From Bacteroidota bacterium (GTDB taxonomy: Bacteria; Bacteroidota; Bacteroidia; AKYH767-A; OLB10), in assembly GCA_016722525.1 (NCBI GenBank), contig JADKJB010000009.1, positions 164,121 through 228,120 on the forward strand: a DNA stretch of 64,000 nt, given 5' to 3'. A program made the translations under genes and the position numbers. Positions within the stretch are counted from its first letter, which is position 1. Each line of letters opens with the position of its first letter. The notes under the pieces are model-generated. The model saw only the letters and a program-made list of their open reading frames with translations, was not told the DNA's origin and searched no databases. Below, in pieces: positions 20,001-27,769 of this stretch.

Positions 20001-20231
20001 TTTGTAAACGTTTATCCTAACCCTGCAACTAATGTAATGAATGTTGTTCTTTCTGAGAATGCTTCAGTTGAGTTAATGGATGCAAGTGGTAAAGTTGTAT
20101 TTGGTCAAACTAACCTTAACGCTTATCAGAAATATGAAATCAATGCTTCAAATCTTGCAAATGGTGTTTACACATTGAAGGTTTATAGCGATAGTAATGT
20201 TTCTTTCAAGAAAGTTGTAGTAAACAAGTAG
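17088..20231 (+). CDS. Large multidomain surface protein: family A + 2 Ig-like + cohesin-like + dockerin-like + T9SS sorting
   Basis: 1047 residues. Signal peptide 1-20. Family A domain about 21-270 (GVEGFIVEKFYVTNAADN, VWRFYVDMAAGWELQSVYGD). Two bacterial Ig-like domains about 274-358 and 367-454 (SVAITAPTTGSTYLTG and TVSITAPVSGASFTEGD, each with NVEF(L/F)V(D/N)GV). A cohesin-like domain about 460-598 (VIGYDLVMAFDNTKVIPTGV). A dockerin-like region about 600-830 with DVNIDGVVSAGDLSQIN and MGDVNGNY. A second cohesin-like domain B about 843-964 (IHALDFAMKFNDSKLTFDKV). The sorting domain is about 965-1047 (VYPNPATNVMNVV, end KKVVVNK). It joins both paralog families of the locus in one chain. No frameshift; codon use is strikingly even, as in strongly expressed genes. 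A terminator follows. Confidence 0.85.
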   Translation: MKKILLGLALLITGSATVKAQGVEGFIVEKFYVTNAADNAGFPATGTVLPTGSVVWRFYVDMAAGWELQSVYGDPNHTLNISTTTAFFNNVDRGEAFSHSIAGNQMINNTNYIDSYLSLGGTSSNRVGILKTEDDAVNNIAFAGGYLQNNNATAGQPLTARDGSSSANITPVSITPAGLVLDIFGPSQSPVAGTTFSTSSGAWATTASCVGPTATNRVLIAQITSDGVLTYAFNVQVRNITTFAVENYVPSSPVAAEIALPALAGTLNLSNALPSVAITAPTTGSTYLTGAAVTIDATASDVAPGTVANVEFLVDGVVVGNDITSPYSFTWTSTVGAHILTARATDDLGGQATSSPVNIVVGNVIPPTVSITAPVSGASFTEGDLVNITANATDLAPGTVTNVEFFVNGVSIGSDATSPYAFVWNSVQGTATLTAVATDNDNASATSAPVSVTVFDSSSAYVITTSTNPCSANTFCLPVVATTAVNDVIGYDLVMAFDNTKVIPTGVVTVADDLINSGFTSTANSIDNTNGLMYISVFFNASAPINAEFNGTGELLCVEFARTGGFASVDTATFSVTSLQESYFNGVLPKVVNPGDFITFQESDFSSNLKFWFDGSPIRYNAAVPTDYLITNIYGDNSTCTALSVTAVQPDLAGNFSYDIANGTSINIQKNIPNTTSVQPVVNGFDAFLTRRVLINDATYIPSVYEMIAMDVNIDGVVSAGDLSQINQRAVLIIGEFRQAWNYDASGNPIPGTGPSKDWLFVDGTTLNTDPGFLISSLFPFPDASGYSKSNVPVLDFCIGVPVFSSPSCTVFGIESYTGILMGDVNGNYATVVPNGAFRNAASDKVIFDLTNAVVADGFIDIPVTAMSAETIHALDFAMKFNDSKLTFDKVVNNNNYMETLSNLNSSDKAVRFTSYSLQNFDLTKSLVSVRFATTSNQVVESDLNSLEAYLNGEAVNVQVIGARTALGNESFVNVYPNPATNVMNVVLSENASVELMDASGKVVFGQTNLNAYQKYEINASNLANGVYTLKVYSDSNVSFKKVVVNK

Positions 20232-20273
20232 TACTAATTAGTCAATAGTACCTAAAGGCTATTGTGTTCATTG

Positions 20274-20310
20274 CAGGCCGTTCCCTAGTTGGAGCGGCCT
20301 GTTTTTTTTT
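20274..20310 (+). terminator. Rho-independent terminator after the multidomain gene
   Basis: Stem CAGGCCG / CGGCCTG with a 14-nt loop, followed by nine T residues, 43 bp after the stop codon. The rest of the 20232-20558 gap holds nothing recognisable. Confidence 0.88.
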
Positions 20311-20558
20311 GAGGGGTTGTCTCCGGTTCATCATGACTGAGAAAATGTACCCGGCTGCGGTTCCTTTGAGTCCTGTTGCAATTGTTGAACTTCCTGATTG
20401 GTAAAGTTAGGTCAGTTAATTTATTTTAGACAGATATTGTTATTTCATTCTTAATTCAACCTTATTCAAATTTGAATTTTGCAATGAAATCATACATATA
20501 AACATTTGGTAACACCATCATTCACTTTGATGGATACTTTCACACCAAAGTTTATAAA

Positions 20559-21899
20559 ATGAAGAACCCATTTGTTTTTTTATTAATTAGCATCCTGTTT
20601 CTCAATAGGTTTGATGTTTCTTCAGCTAGTTTTTACAATATCCATTCTGATTTTAATTCTGAGGTTTTTGCTACATTCCTTTCCGATGGGAATGGCAACT
20701 CCTCCAATACTAAAGATCCTGTAGTTTTGGTAAACGGGCAGGATACTGTCATTTTTGATTTTTCAACTGCATTTTGTACAGCAAGTTATATGCAGGTTCC
20801 TGTTCGATTTAATTCTGATGAGTTAATTTATGCATTGGATTTTGCACTGCAATTTGATCCGGGCGTTTTCACCTATGTTTCGATTGTCAATCATACCACT
20901 TATTTGACTTATGCAGCAACTTATAATAGCAGCGATAGTACACTTAGGTTGTCTTCTTACAGTTTTATACCAATGGATAATAATGTAAATCTTATTTCTA
21001 TTCGGTTTAGTCTGCCTGTTTCGCAAATTGATTTCGCGCAATTTGATCCTGTGTATACCTTGTTAAATGGTGACAATTGCAGTTCAAAGGCAATTCCTTC
21101 AATTCCGCCTCCGGTGATATTTTCAGGAGGTACCACAACTATAATTCCAGGTGATTCCTTAGCGCTTAGCATAACCACACTCCCTGGATTCACCTATCTA
21201 TGGTCGAATGGTGAAACCGATTCATTAATTTATGCAACGGGACCCGGCCTGTATTCTGTTAACACTTTTTATGCAAATGGGTGCAATTCAATCACCTCTA
21301 TTTTGTTATCACCACCAGATCCTTTACCTATTGATTTGTTAAACTTTGCAGCAACTTTAAAAGAAGAGGAAATTTTAATTTATTGGTCGACCGCCTCTGA
21401 AGTCAATAACAGCTATTTTAGCCTTGAACATTCTGCTGATGGTTTGAATTGGACTGAACTTGCAGTTATTGAAGGAGCCGGTAATTCAAACAGTACCAAG
21501 CAGTATTCTTTTTTGGACCAAAATCCGTTTCCTTCCTGGAATTATTATAAACTGATGCAAGTTGATTTTGATGGTCATTTCACTTATTCGACGAGTATTA
21601 GTAAACAATGGAAAAAAATTGGCGCTCCACCTGCTTCAATCAAAATTTATCCAAATCCTTCATTTAAGAGGGAATTACAAATAGAGTTGGACAATTATGT
21701 TATCGGTGCCAAAATAGAATTGACGATCGTAAATAATCTGGGTAAAATTGTATACAGTACTAATTTTACACCTGAAATGAGTCCTTCAGCAACTACTAAG
21801 TTGGAATTGAATCTTGAAAATAGATTACCGGGAGGCATCTATTTTTTGGTTTATAGAAGTGGGACGGAAGAGTTGATGAAAAAATTGATTTTTTACTAA
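20559..21899 (+). CDS. Secreted protein with cohesin-like domain B and T9SS sorting domain
   Basis: 446 residues. Signal peptide about 1-23 (FVFLLISILFLNRFDVSSA). Domain B about 50-175 (DTVIFDFSTAFCTASYMQVP, LIYALDFALQFDPGVFTYVS, LRLSSYSF, YTLLNGDNCSSKAI). A middle module with GFTYLWSNGETDS, a PKD/Ig-like adhesion sequence, follows. Residues about 258-345 match the module common before sorting domains (PIDLLNFAATLKEEEILIYW, SEVNNSYFSLEHSADGLNW). The sorting domain is IKIYPNPSFKRELQI ... GGIYFLVYRSG. Related in domain B to the genes at 6150, 17088 and 21999. Binding partner unknown. Confidence 0.8.
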   Translation: MKNPFVFLLISILFLNRFDVSSASFYNIHSDFNSEVFATFLSDGNGNSSNTKDPVVLVNGQDTVIFDFSTAFCTASYMQVPVRFNSDELIYALDFALQFDPGVFTYVSIVNHTTYLTYAATYNSSDSTLRLSSYSFIPMDNNVNLISIRFSLPVSQIDFAQFDPVYTLLNGDNCSSKAIPSIPPPVIFSGGTTTIIPGDSLALSITTLPGFTYLWSNGETDSLIYATGPGLYSVNTFYANGCNSITSILLSPPDPLPIDLLNFAATLKEEEILIYWSTASEVNNSYFSLEHSADGLNWTELAVIEGAGNSNSTKQYSFLDQNPFPSWNYYKLMQVDFDGHFTYSTSISKQWKKIGAPPASIKIYPNPSFKRELQIELDNYVIGAKIELTIVNNLGKIVYSTNFTPEMSPSATTKLELNLENRLPGGIYFLVYRSGTEELMKKLIFY

Positions 21900-21973
21900 G
21901 AATTCTTTTTCGAGTTAACATTATTTTCACAATTAATTAATTTGTATCAGACCCTTCAAGAGCTTTGAGTTTT

Positions 21974-21981
21974 TACTTTTG
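21974..21981 (+). promoter_or_regulatory. Putative -7 box (TACTTTTG) of the 21999 gene
   Basis: Exact TAnnTTTG match 17 bp before the ATG at 21999. The nearest TTTG at a wider spacing is 21941-21944 (29 bp), so the -33 element is uncertain. Confidence 0.4.
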
Positions 21982-21998
21982 AGGTAAATAGTAAACAC

Positions 21999-22772
21999 AT
22001 GAAAAATAGGTTAATTAGTTTATGCATTGCCCTTGTAGGTTCAGTTGCATTTATTTGCAATTGTGATGCAAAAGGAATTCAAGTAAGTCCAGCAATTGGA
22101 AATGATCCTGTGGCTGCGCCGGCTACAATCAATAATCTGGATTCCGTTTATTTTGATATTTCACAGGCTATCTTTAACGGTAACTCGGTAGAGTTTCCGG
22201 TTTACTTTAAATCTGATGATGTTGTTAATGCAATTGGTTTTGCCTTCACTTTTGATGAAGCGGTTTTGGAGTATGATACCATTATTATTGTGGCTAACTA
22301 TTTTGATAGCCCTATTTTTAGTTATAACCAACAGGATTCAGTAGTTCGTTTTGAGACTTTCAGTATACTACAACCTATCGTGAATGATACGGTATTGGTT
22401 AAAGTACGATTTAATGTTTTGGCGGGCCAAATGTGCGACACTCAAATAGATTCCACATGGACCAGTTTGAATGGTGACGTTTGCAGCTATAGCGTGGTGG
22501 GATGCGAGACTATTGGACTTGCAGACAACGAACTGGATAACTCAATTAGTATTTATCCTAATCCAGCTGCTGACATGCTTTATGTAGAGGCAACTGAAAT
22601 CACTTTAGTTGAATTATTTGACAGCAATGGAAGAAAAGTTTGGGAACAAAATATTGATTCATCAAAATCAAAAACAGCGATACAGACTTCCTCTTTTCAA
22701 CCGGGAATTTATGTAATGAAAGTATCCAATCAAGAAGCTGCTGCAATGAAAAAAATTATGATCATGAATTAG
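21999..22772 (+). CDS. Small secreted cohesin-like domain B protein with T9SS sorting domain
   Basis: 257 residues: signal peptide about 1-25, then essentially one domain B (SVYFDISQAIFNGNSVEFPV, VNAIGFAFTFDEAVLEYDTI, WTSLNGDVCSYSVVGCETIG), then a sorting domain (ISIYPNPAADMLYVEA ... GIYVMKVSNQEAA). It is the minimal form of the B family, closest in plan to the frameshifted gene at 6150. The convergent terminator at 22797 follows. Role unknown; display of a single cohesin-like module at the surface is inferred. Confidence 0.8.
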   Translation: MKNRLISLCIALVGSVAFICNCDAKGIQVSPAIGNDPVAAPATINNLDSVYFDISQAIFNGNSVEFPVYFKSDDVVNAIGFAFTFDEAVLEYDTIIIVANYFDSPIFSYNQQDSVVRFETFSILQPIVNDTVLVKVRFNVLAGQMCDTQIDSTWTSLNGDVCSYSVVGCETIGLADNELDNSISIYPNPAADMLYVEATEITLVELFDSNGRKVWEQNIDSSKSKTAIQTSSFQPGIYVMKVSNQEAAAMKKIMIMN

Positions 22773-22796
22773 TTTTAGCTATATAGTTTTTCTAAT

Positions 22797-22823
22797 AAGC
22801 CGGTCCGTAAACCGGCTTTTTTT
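22797..22823 (+). terminator. Terminator between convergent genes
   Basis: Perfect 8-bp stem AAGCCGGT / ACCGGCTT, loop CCGTAA, then a T run to 22823. It sits between the ends of the 21999 gene and the minus-strand Kir gene (stop at 22851), so it may serve both. Confidence 0.88.
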
Positions 22824-22850
22824 ATACAAGTTCTTTAAAAAGTAAAATAA

Positions 22851-23840
22851 TTAATTGGAATTTTCTTGATCGATCGAAACTATTTTGTTGGAGAAAATTT
22901 CCTTATCCTCTAAAAGATCAATTTTTCTGATATCGAGTACGGTTTGTCCGGAAGGTTTTACGCTGAACATAGGAAGGAATTTTTTTCCCCACAATATCTC
23001 GTTGGAGTGGAATGATGTTCTGGAATAGATTGTTTGAGAGAAAGTATCATCAAATGCTTTTAAAAGAATAATGATTTCTATTTTCATATCTTTCAAATCA
23101 TTTTGATCGGCTCCATAGAGCGGACTCTCTTCATCAATCGGATGCACAATGGTCCAGCTGGTAGGGAAGAGGGATACCTTATCGCGTTCCAGTTTCAATC
23201 TTTCGAAGGCACGGTTTGTGGATTCTTTTTCAAAATAGGCAATTGTGACGTTCATTTCAACTTCGATGAGTTGATTGTGACGTAAATTAGTGAGGCGGAA
23301 CATCAGTCCCGTCCCATTTTTAAACGGCGCAATAATGGCATTTTTACTATACAGCAGCTTTGCCATAGGCCTTGAAAAACGTCCGTAAAGTAAACCGGTA
23401 GCAATTGCAAATGCCAACACTCCCAGCATAGATTCAACAGCGGCTACAATACTGGTAATTGTTCCCATGGGGGCAATTCGTCCGAAACCTACAGTTGTCA
23501 GAGTTTGAGAGCTAAAGAAAAATGCTTCCATAAATTTGTTGAAATTACCCATCTGCATATCAATGCCTGTAAGATGTTCCACACCTATGATGAAGTAAAT
23601 TATAGCAAATAACAGGTTGGAGCAAAAATACGCCGAGACTAGCAGTGTGAGAAACTTTGGCCACGACATGGTAATTAGGTTGTGGTAAATTTCAAAATAC
23701 TGAAACTTTGCATCACCAACGCGCTCCATGAAAAATGAGCCATCCTTATTCATGATCCTATCTGCAGTCACCTTGGTACCGAAACCTAAATCCTCATTAG
23801 GATTCGATTGTTTGCGACGAAAGAAATTGTTCTTATTCAT
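22851..23840 (-). CDS. Inward-rectifier (KirBac-type) potassium channel
   Basis: 329 residues, normal for the family. Cytoplasmic N-terminus, then TM1 about 60-82 (FLTLLVSAYFCSNLLFAIIY), a pore helix and selectivity filter TTVGFG in FFFSSQTLTTVGFGRIAP, and TM2 from about 128 (ITSIVAAVESMLGVLAFAIA). A C-terminal immunoglobulin-like cytoplasmic domain follows (MFRLTNLRHNQLIEVEMNVT ... PTSWTIVHPIDEESPL). Forms a tetrameric K+ channel in the inner membrane. The GTGAC repeat lies just upstream. Frame intact. Confidence 0.93.
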   Translation of the reverse strand: MNKNNFFRRKQSNPNEDLGFGTKVTADRIMNKDGSFFMERVGDAKFQYFEIYHNLITMSWPKFLTLLVSAYFCSNLLFAIIYFIIGVEHLTGIDMQMGNFNKFMEAFFFSSQTLTTVGFGRIAPMGTITSIVAAVESMLGVLAFAIATGLLYGRFSRPMAKLLYSKNAIIAPFKNGTGLMFRLTNLRHNQLIEVEMNVTIAYFEKESTNRAFERLKLERDKVSLFPTSWTIVHPIDEESPLYGADQNDLKDMKIEIIILLKAFDDTFSQTIYSRTSFHSNEILWGKKFLPMFSVKPSGQTVLDIRKIDLLEDKEIFSNKIVSIDQENSN

Positions 23841-23883
23841 TGTGCAAAGAGTGAGAAGGTTTTAGTGACAAGTGACAAGTGAC

Positions 23884-24034
23884 CAGTTTAAAGTGACCAG
23901 TTTTTAGTGACCAGTGACCAGTTTAAAGTGACCAGTTTTTAGTGACCAGTGACAAGCTTAAAGTGACCAGTTTTTAGTGATCAGTTTTAGTGACCAGTTT
24001 TTAGTGACAAGTGACAAGTGAGAGGTGACAAGTT
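23884..24034. repeat. GTGACCAG/GTGACAAG tandem array upstream of Kir
   Basis: About 150 bp made of AGTGACCAG or AGTGACAAG units joined by TTTTT or TTTAA linkers; the repeat period is irregular (about 8-15 bp). It begins 44 bp upstream of the Kir start codon, between it and the 3' end of the subtilase gene. Confidence 0.88.
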
Positions 24035-24087
24035 GACTTAGCCTGCCCAGGTCGGAGTGATGTGCGACCAATGACTTATGACCTTTT

Positions 24088-25755
24088 TCAATTTCCCTTC
24101 ACTACTTTCTTCGAAATCAAATTATCTTTTGATTCCACTTCAAGCACATAAACTCCTTTAGCAAAATGAGCGGGGATAGTGATGGCGTTGTTAGAGAGTC
24201 CTAATACTTCGGTTGATTTAGAGTAAACAACTTGACCGAGTAAGTCTACCAATCTGATATTGATATTTTGGCGGGTGTTGGTATAGAAGTTAAAATTAAG
24301 TTCATCTCCGAAAGGGTTCGCATTTAAATTCAGGTTGTCGCCGTTGTTTACAGCTCCGGGATTCAGGCCGGAGAGAATTAGACAGGCCATAGGAAAATCA
24401 GGGATGCCATAACCAAGCAAAGAATCAGGATTTAAAACCTGACTGGCACTTTGTTGAATAGCATTTATAATTTGCATGTTGGTAGCTGTTGGGTGACACT
24501 GCCATAATGTTGCAACCATACCCGCCATCAAAGGGGAGGAGAAAGAAGTTCCGTTGGCCGGAAACACACCCACTCCATTCCAGGGATCGGCGACAATTGT
24601 TTGAGCTCCTTGAGCAGCAACGTTTGGTTTGATAGCTCCATCCGCAGCGGGTCCTTTGCCACTAAACTGCGCATACACGGAGAATGGATCTACAGCACCT
24701 ACACCAAGAATGCTATCCGCATCGGAGGGCGCACTGATATGAAACCAGGAACCGTTACCTTCGTTGCCAGCACTGTTACAAACCACCATACCTTTCGACG
24801 CTGCAATGTCGGCAGCAATGGAAATAGGAGTGGTGTTACCGTCAAGATCTGCATAAGAGTGATTTTGAGAAGGATCATCGAATAAGGTATAACCCAGGGA
24901 AGAGTTGATGATATCGGCACCTGCACTATCCGCATATTCAGCGGCAGCTGCCCAGTTGTATTCTTCAATGATAGCTTCGGCAGGAGCATTTTCAGAACGC
25001 AGCAAGATAAACGAAGCACCGGGTGCTGTCCCAATTAATTCACCGGGAACATTTCCACCAATCGTTGACAAAACCATAGTTCCATGGGCATCGTCATCAT
25101 AAACATCAACTTCATTGTCTACAAAATCCCATGTAGCCAGAATTTGGTTGTTAGCAAATAGACTATCAAACACCGGCATAGCATTGGCATTCACAAAACC
25201 AGCATCTAAAACAGCAATAATTTTTCCGGCTCCGGTATAGCCATTGTCGTGCATCAAATCACCTTTAAGCATATTCACCTGATTGAAAGAGGTGCCGTAA
25301 TTAAATGATGCTGTTTTTACTGCTGTCAGATCTGTAGTTCCTTTAAATCTGATGTTCGTGTAATCAAACTTAGGTGGGAGCGGAGAAGGATTGATTAATC
25401 GCCCTACATTCACTACCTGATTTACATAGGGAAGCGCTTGAACAGCAGAAAGAATTCCACTGCTTGAAGCATCGATAGTAACCGAATTAAACCATTTGGA
25501 AGTATTAAGTACATTGCCACCGGCTGCAATTACACCATTAACATAAGCAGGGTTCACCGGAAGATCCTGAGTGGTTACCTGAATGTTTTGTTGTGTACGA
25601 CGCAGTATTGCTCTCGGTGAAAGAAATGCCGATGGATTGGAAATGGAATAGGGGCTGTTATTTTTATCAGTAAAGAAAATAACATAACGGTTTTGTGCAT
25701 AGGTACTAAAAGCCGGAGCACAAAGAAGGATCAGATAAAATAGTATTTTTTTCAT
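24088..25755 (-). CDS. T9SS-exported subtilisin-like serine protease (S8)
   Basis: 555 residues. Signal peptide 1-20 (FYLILLCAPAFSTYAQ), an inhibitor-like propeptide (RYVIFFTDKNNSPYSISNPS) to about 130, then the S8 catalytic domain. Catalytic Asp is in KIIAVLDAGF, His in DAHGTMVLSTIGG, the oxyanion Asn in VVCNSAGNEGNG, and Ser in GTSFSSPLMAGM. The C-terminal sorting domain begins after about residue 475 (NLNANPFGDELNFNF ... GVYVLEVESKDN, end KKVVKGN). An extracellular protease. It is 6 bp downstream of the frameshifted lipoprotein gene, probably in the same transcript as mnmA. Confidence 0.93.
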   Translation of the reverse strand: MKKILFYLILLCAPAFSTYAQNRYVIFFTDKNNSPYSISNPSAFLSPRAILRRTQQNIQVTTQDLPVNPAYVNGVIAAGGNVLNTSKWFNSVTIDASSSGILSAVQALPYVNQVVNVGRLINPSPLPPKFDYTNIRFKGTTDLTAVKTASFNYGTSFNQVNMLKGDLMHDNGYTGAGKIIAVLDAGFVNANAMPVFDSLFANNQILATWDFVDNEVDVYDDDAHGTMVLSTIGGNVPGELIGTAPGASFILLRSENAPAEAIIEEYNWAAAAEYADSAGADIINSSLGYTLFDDPSQNHSYADLDGNTTPISIAADIAASKGMVVCNSAGNEGNGSWFHISAPSDADSILGVGAVDPFSVYAQFSGKGPAADGAIKPNVAAQGAQTIVADPWNGVGVFPANGTSFSSPLMAGMVATLWQCHPTATNMQIINAIQQSASQVLNPDSLLGYGIPDFPMACLILSGLNPGAVNNGDNLNLNANPFGDELNFNFYTNTRQNINIRLVDLLGQVVYSKSTEVLGLSNNAITIPAHFAKGVYVLEVESKDNLISKKVVKGN

Positions 25756-25761
25756 ATGTTA

Positions 25762-26450
25762 TTAATTTGACCAGGACACTATTGTTTCTTTATATAACCT
25801 TTGAGAAAGAATGCCTACTAATGGAGGTTGCGTATTATCTTTTTCAATAAATATCTGTTCTTTATAAATCATACCTACACCGGTTGCATACTTTTCAATT
25901 TCATACATGGTTTCGATGAAATTATCATCGTCAATCTGTAAAACAGTTAAGGTGGAGTCAAAGTTTATTCCTGCCAATATTAATGGTTGATGCAGGTTTT
26001 GATATTCATACAATTTAGGGTCAAAATTATTCAAGAGATTGCCATTCCAGGTAGCTGATGAGGTAATAGGAAAAACGAGCTTTACATAAGTACTATTTTC
26101 TTCTTTTTCTCCACTCTGGTAGTGGTGAGGTTGGAAGTCCAAACATCATTGATCACCCATGGATCTAATGGAGTTTCACGTTTAAGGCGTTCCAGTCTCT
26201 GAGTAGGTCTTCCCTGGTTATCGAGAAAAATGGAATCCACAACTTCTTTAATCTGATAAGCAAGGGTATCGCTGACACCAGAAAACCCATCTTTGGTAAT
26301 TAGCGAAACATCATAAATTATTTCATGTCCTACGTTAACCGGAAAATAAGAGTAGATCAATCCGGAAGGGGCAGGTTGCTGATTTTCATCGTCCTTACAT
26401 CCTGCCAAAGCAACCATCACTACCAGCACTAAGAAGGAAAGTTTTTTCAT
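25762..26450 (-). CDS. Lipoprotein of unknown function (one frameshift)
   Basis: The start at 26450 gives MKKLSFLVLVVMVALAGCKD with a lipobox (ALAGC). The sequence continues SGLIYSYFPVNVGHEIIYDV and VVDSIFLDNQGRPTQRLERL. Near 26105, in an A-rich stretch (EKKKK), the frame changes and continues EENSTYVKLVFPITSSATWN ... QRLYKETIVSWSN. About 229 codons. Beta-rich and lipid-anchored; no family with a known role is recognised. It lies between mnmA (7-bp gap) and the subtilase (6-bp gap), hence co-transcribed with both. Confidence 0.72.
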
Positions 26451-26457
26451 AGTTTTT

Positions 26458-27546
26458 TTATTTAAGAATGAAACCTCCACCCACCAGATCTTCATCTTCA
26501 TAAAATACTGCACTTTGTCCGGGAGCCACGGCTGAAACATTTTTATGAAACAGTACCCGCATCAAATTATCATGCATGCTGATGGTAGCGGGTGTTCCGG
26601 CATCCTTATAGCGTATTTTAGTAAGCGTTTCCAAAGAATCAGTGACACCGGCATACTTCACCATATTCACATTTCTGACCCACATTTCACGCTTTTCAAG
26701 ATCTTCAAAACTCCCTAAAACGACGGTATTGGTTTCAGGAATAATTTTGGTTACATACATAGGTTCACCAAATGCAATTTCAAGTCCTTTACGCTGACCG
26801 ATAGTATAAAAGGGATAGCCTTTATGCGTTCCCAACACCTTGCCGTCAGTAGCCACAAATTCCCCACCGGCCACCTTTTCTGCTAATCCGGGAACACGAT
26901 GTTTTAAAAAGGAACGGTAATCGTTATCGGGTACAAAACAAATTTCGTAGCTCTCGCTTTTATTGGCCAGTTCATGAAACCCCCAGTCAATAGCCATTTG
27001 TTTAATATCCGTTTTATGGAATCCACCAAGAGGAAATCGGGTTTTAGCAAGTAAATCCTGAGAAAGTCCCCAAAGCACATAGCTTTGATCTTTACTGTGA
27101 TCAATACCTCTGGAAATCACATATCGGTTATTTTCTTGTCGAAGTTGGGCATAGTGACCTGTTGCAATAAATTCACAATCAAGCATTTCAGCTCTTTTGT
27201 AGAGGGCTTCCCATTTAATATGGGTGTTACAAAGCACACAAGGGTTTGGGGTACGGCCGGAGATGTATTCATCCACAAAATTATCAATGACAGCATCGCC
27301 AAATTCAGCTCTGATATCGAGAATATAATGGTGAAAACCCCTGTCGACAGCAATTGCCCGGGCATCATTAATAGAATCAAGACTGCAACATCCGGTTTCC
27401 TTTTTAGAGGTTCCCGAGGATGCATAATCCCATGTTTTCATGGTTATTCCAACCACTTCATACCCTTCTTCATGCAACATCATGGCAGCTACAGAACTAT
27501 CTATACCACCACTCATTGCTACCAAAATTTTACCGTTTTTACTCAC
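26458..27546 (-). CDS. mnmA: tRNA-specific 2-thiouridylase MnmA
   Basis: Introduces sulfur at C2 of the wobble uridine 34 in Lys, Glu and Gln tRNAs. 362 residues, the usual length. N-terminal PP-loop ATP pyrophosphatase motif (VAMSGGIDSSVAAMML), nucleophilic Cys in GRTPNPCVLCNTHIKW, FIATGHYAQ, the second Cys in SYEICFVPDNDYRSFL, and the C-terminal beta-barrel (GQSAVFYEDEDLVGGGFI). Frame intact. The first gene of a likely mnmA-lipoprotein-subtilase transcript. Confidence 0.97.
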   Translation of the reverse strand: MSKNGKILVAMSGGIDSSVAAMMLHEEGYEVVGITMKTWDYASSGTSKKETGCCSLDSINDARAIAVDRGFHHYILDIRAEFGDAVIDNFVDEYISGRTPNPCVLCNTHIKWEALYKRAEMLDCEFIATGHYAQLRQENNRYVISRGIDHSKDQSYVLWGLSQDLLAKTRFPLGGFHKTDIKQMAIDWGFHELANKSESYEICFVPDNDYRSFLKHRVPGLAEKVAGGEFVATDGKVLGTHKGYPFYTIGQRKGLEIAFGEPMYVTKIIPETNTVVLGSFEDLEKREMWVRNVNMVKYAGVTDSLETLTKIRYKDAGTPATISMHDNLMRVLFHKNVSAVAPGQSAVFYEDEDLVGGGFILK

Positions 27547-27573
27547 CTTTTTCTTAATTGAATGTATTAACTA

Positions 27574-27581
27574 CAAAGATA
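27574..27581 (-). promoter_or_regulatory. Putative mnmA -7 box (TATCTTTG)
   Basis: Exact TAnnTTTG on the minus strand 27 bp before the mnmA ATG. The matching -33 position falls at the T run at the very edge of the GC-rich array that starts at 27604. Confidence 0.55.
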
Positions 27582-27603
27582 AGGCATTTTTAGGAAAAAA
27601 CAT

Positions 27604-27740
27604 TAGACAGCGGCAGTTGGCAGCGGCACTAGGCAGTAGGCAGCGGCAGTTGGCAGCGGCGGTAGGCAGTAGGCATTGGTAGCGGAGCAGGCAGGGGCGG
27701 CGGTAGGCAGGGGCAGTTGGCAGCGGCAGTTGAGGAGGTG
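27604..27740. repeat. GGCAGC/GGCAGT-type GC-rich array upstream of mnmA
   Basis: About 135 bp of degenerate GGCAGCGGCAG, GGCAGTAGGCAG and GGCAGTTGGCAG units. Read on the minus (mnmA) strand it is C-rich, like the arrays upstream of thrS and of the 4689 gene on their sense strands. It begins about 23 bp upstream of the mnmA -7 box. Confidence 0.9.
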
Positions 27741-27769
27741 GGTGAAAAACTATTTGCTGATTTTGGAAT

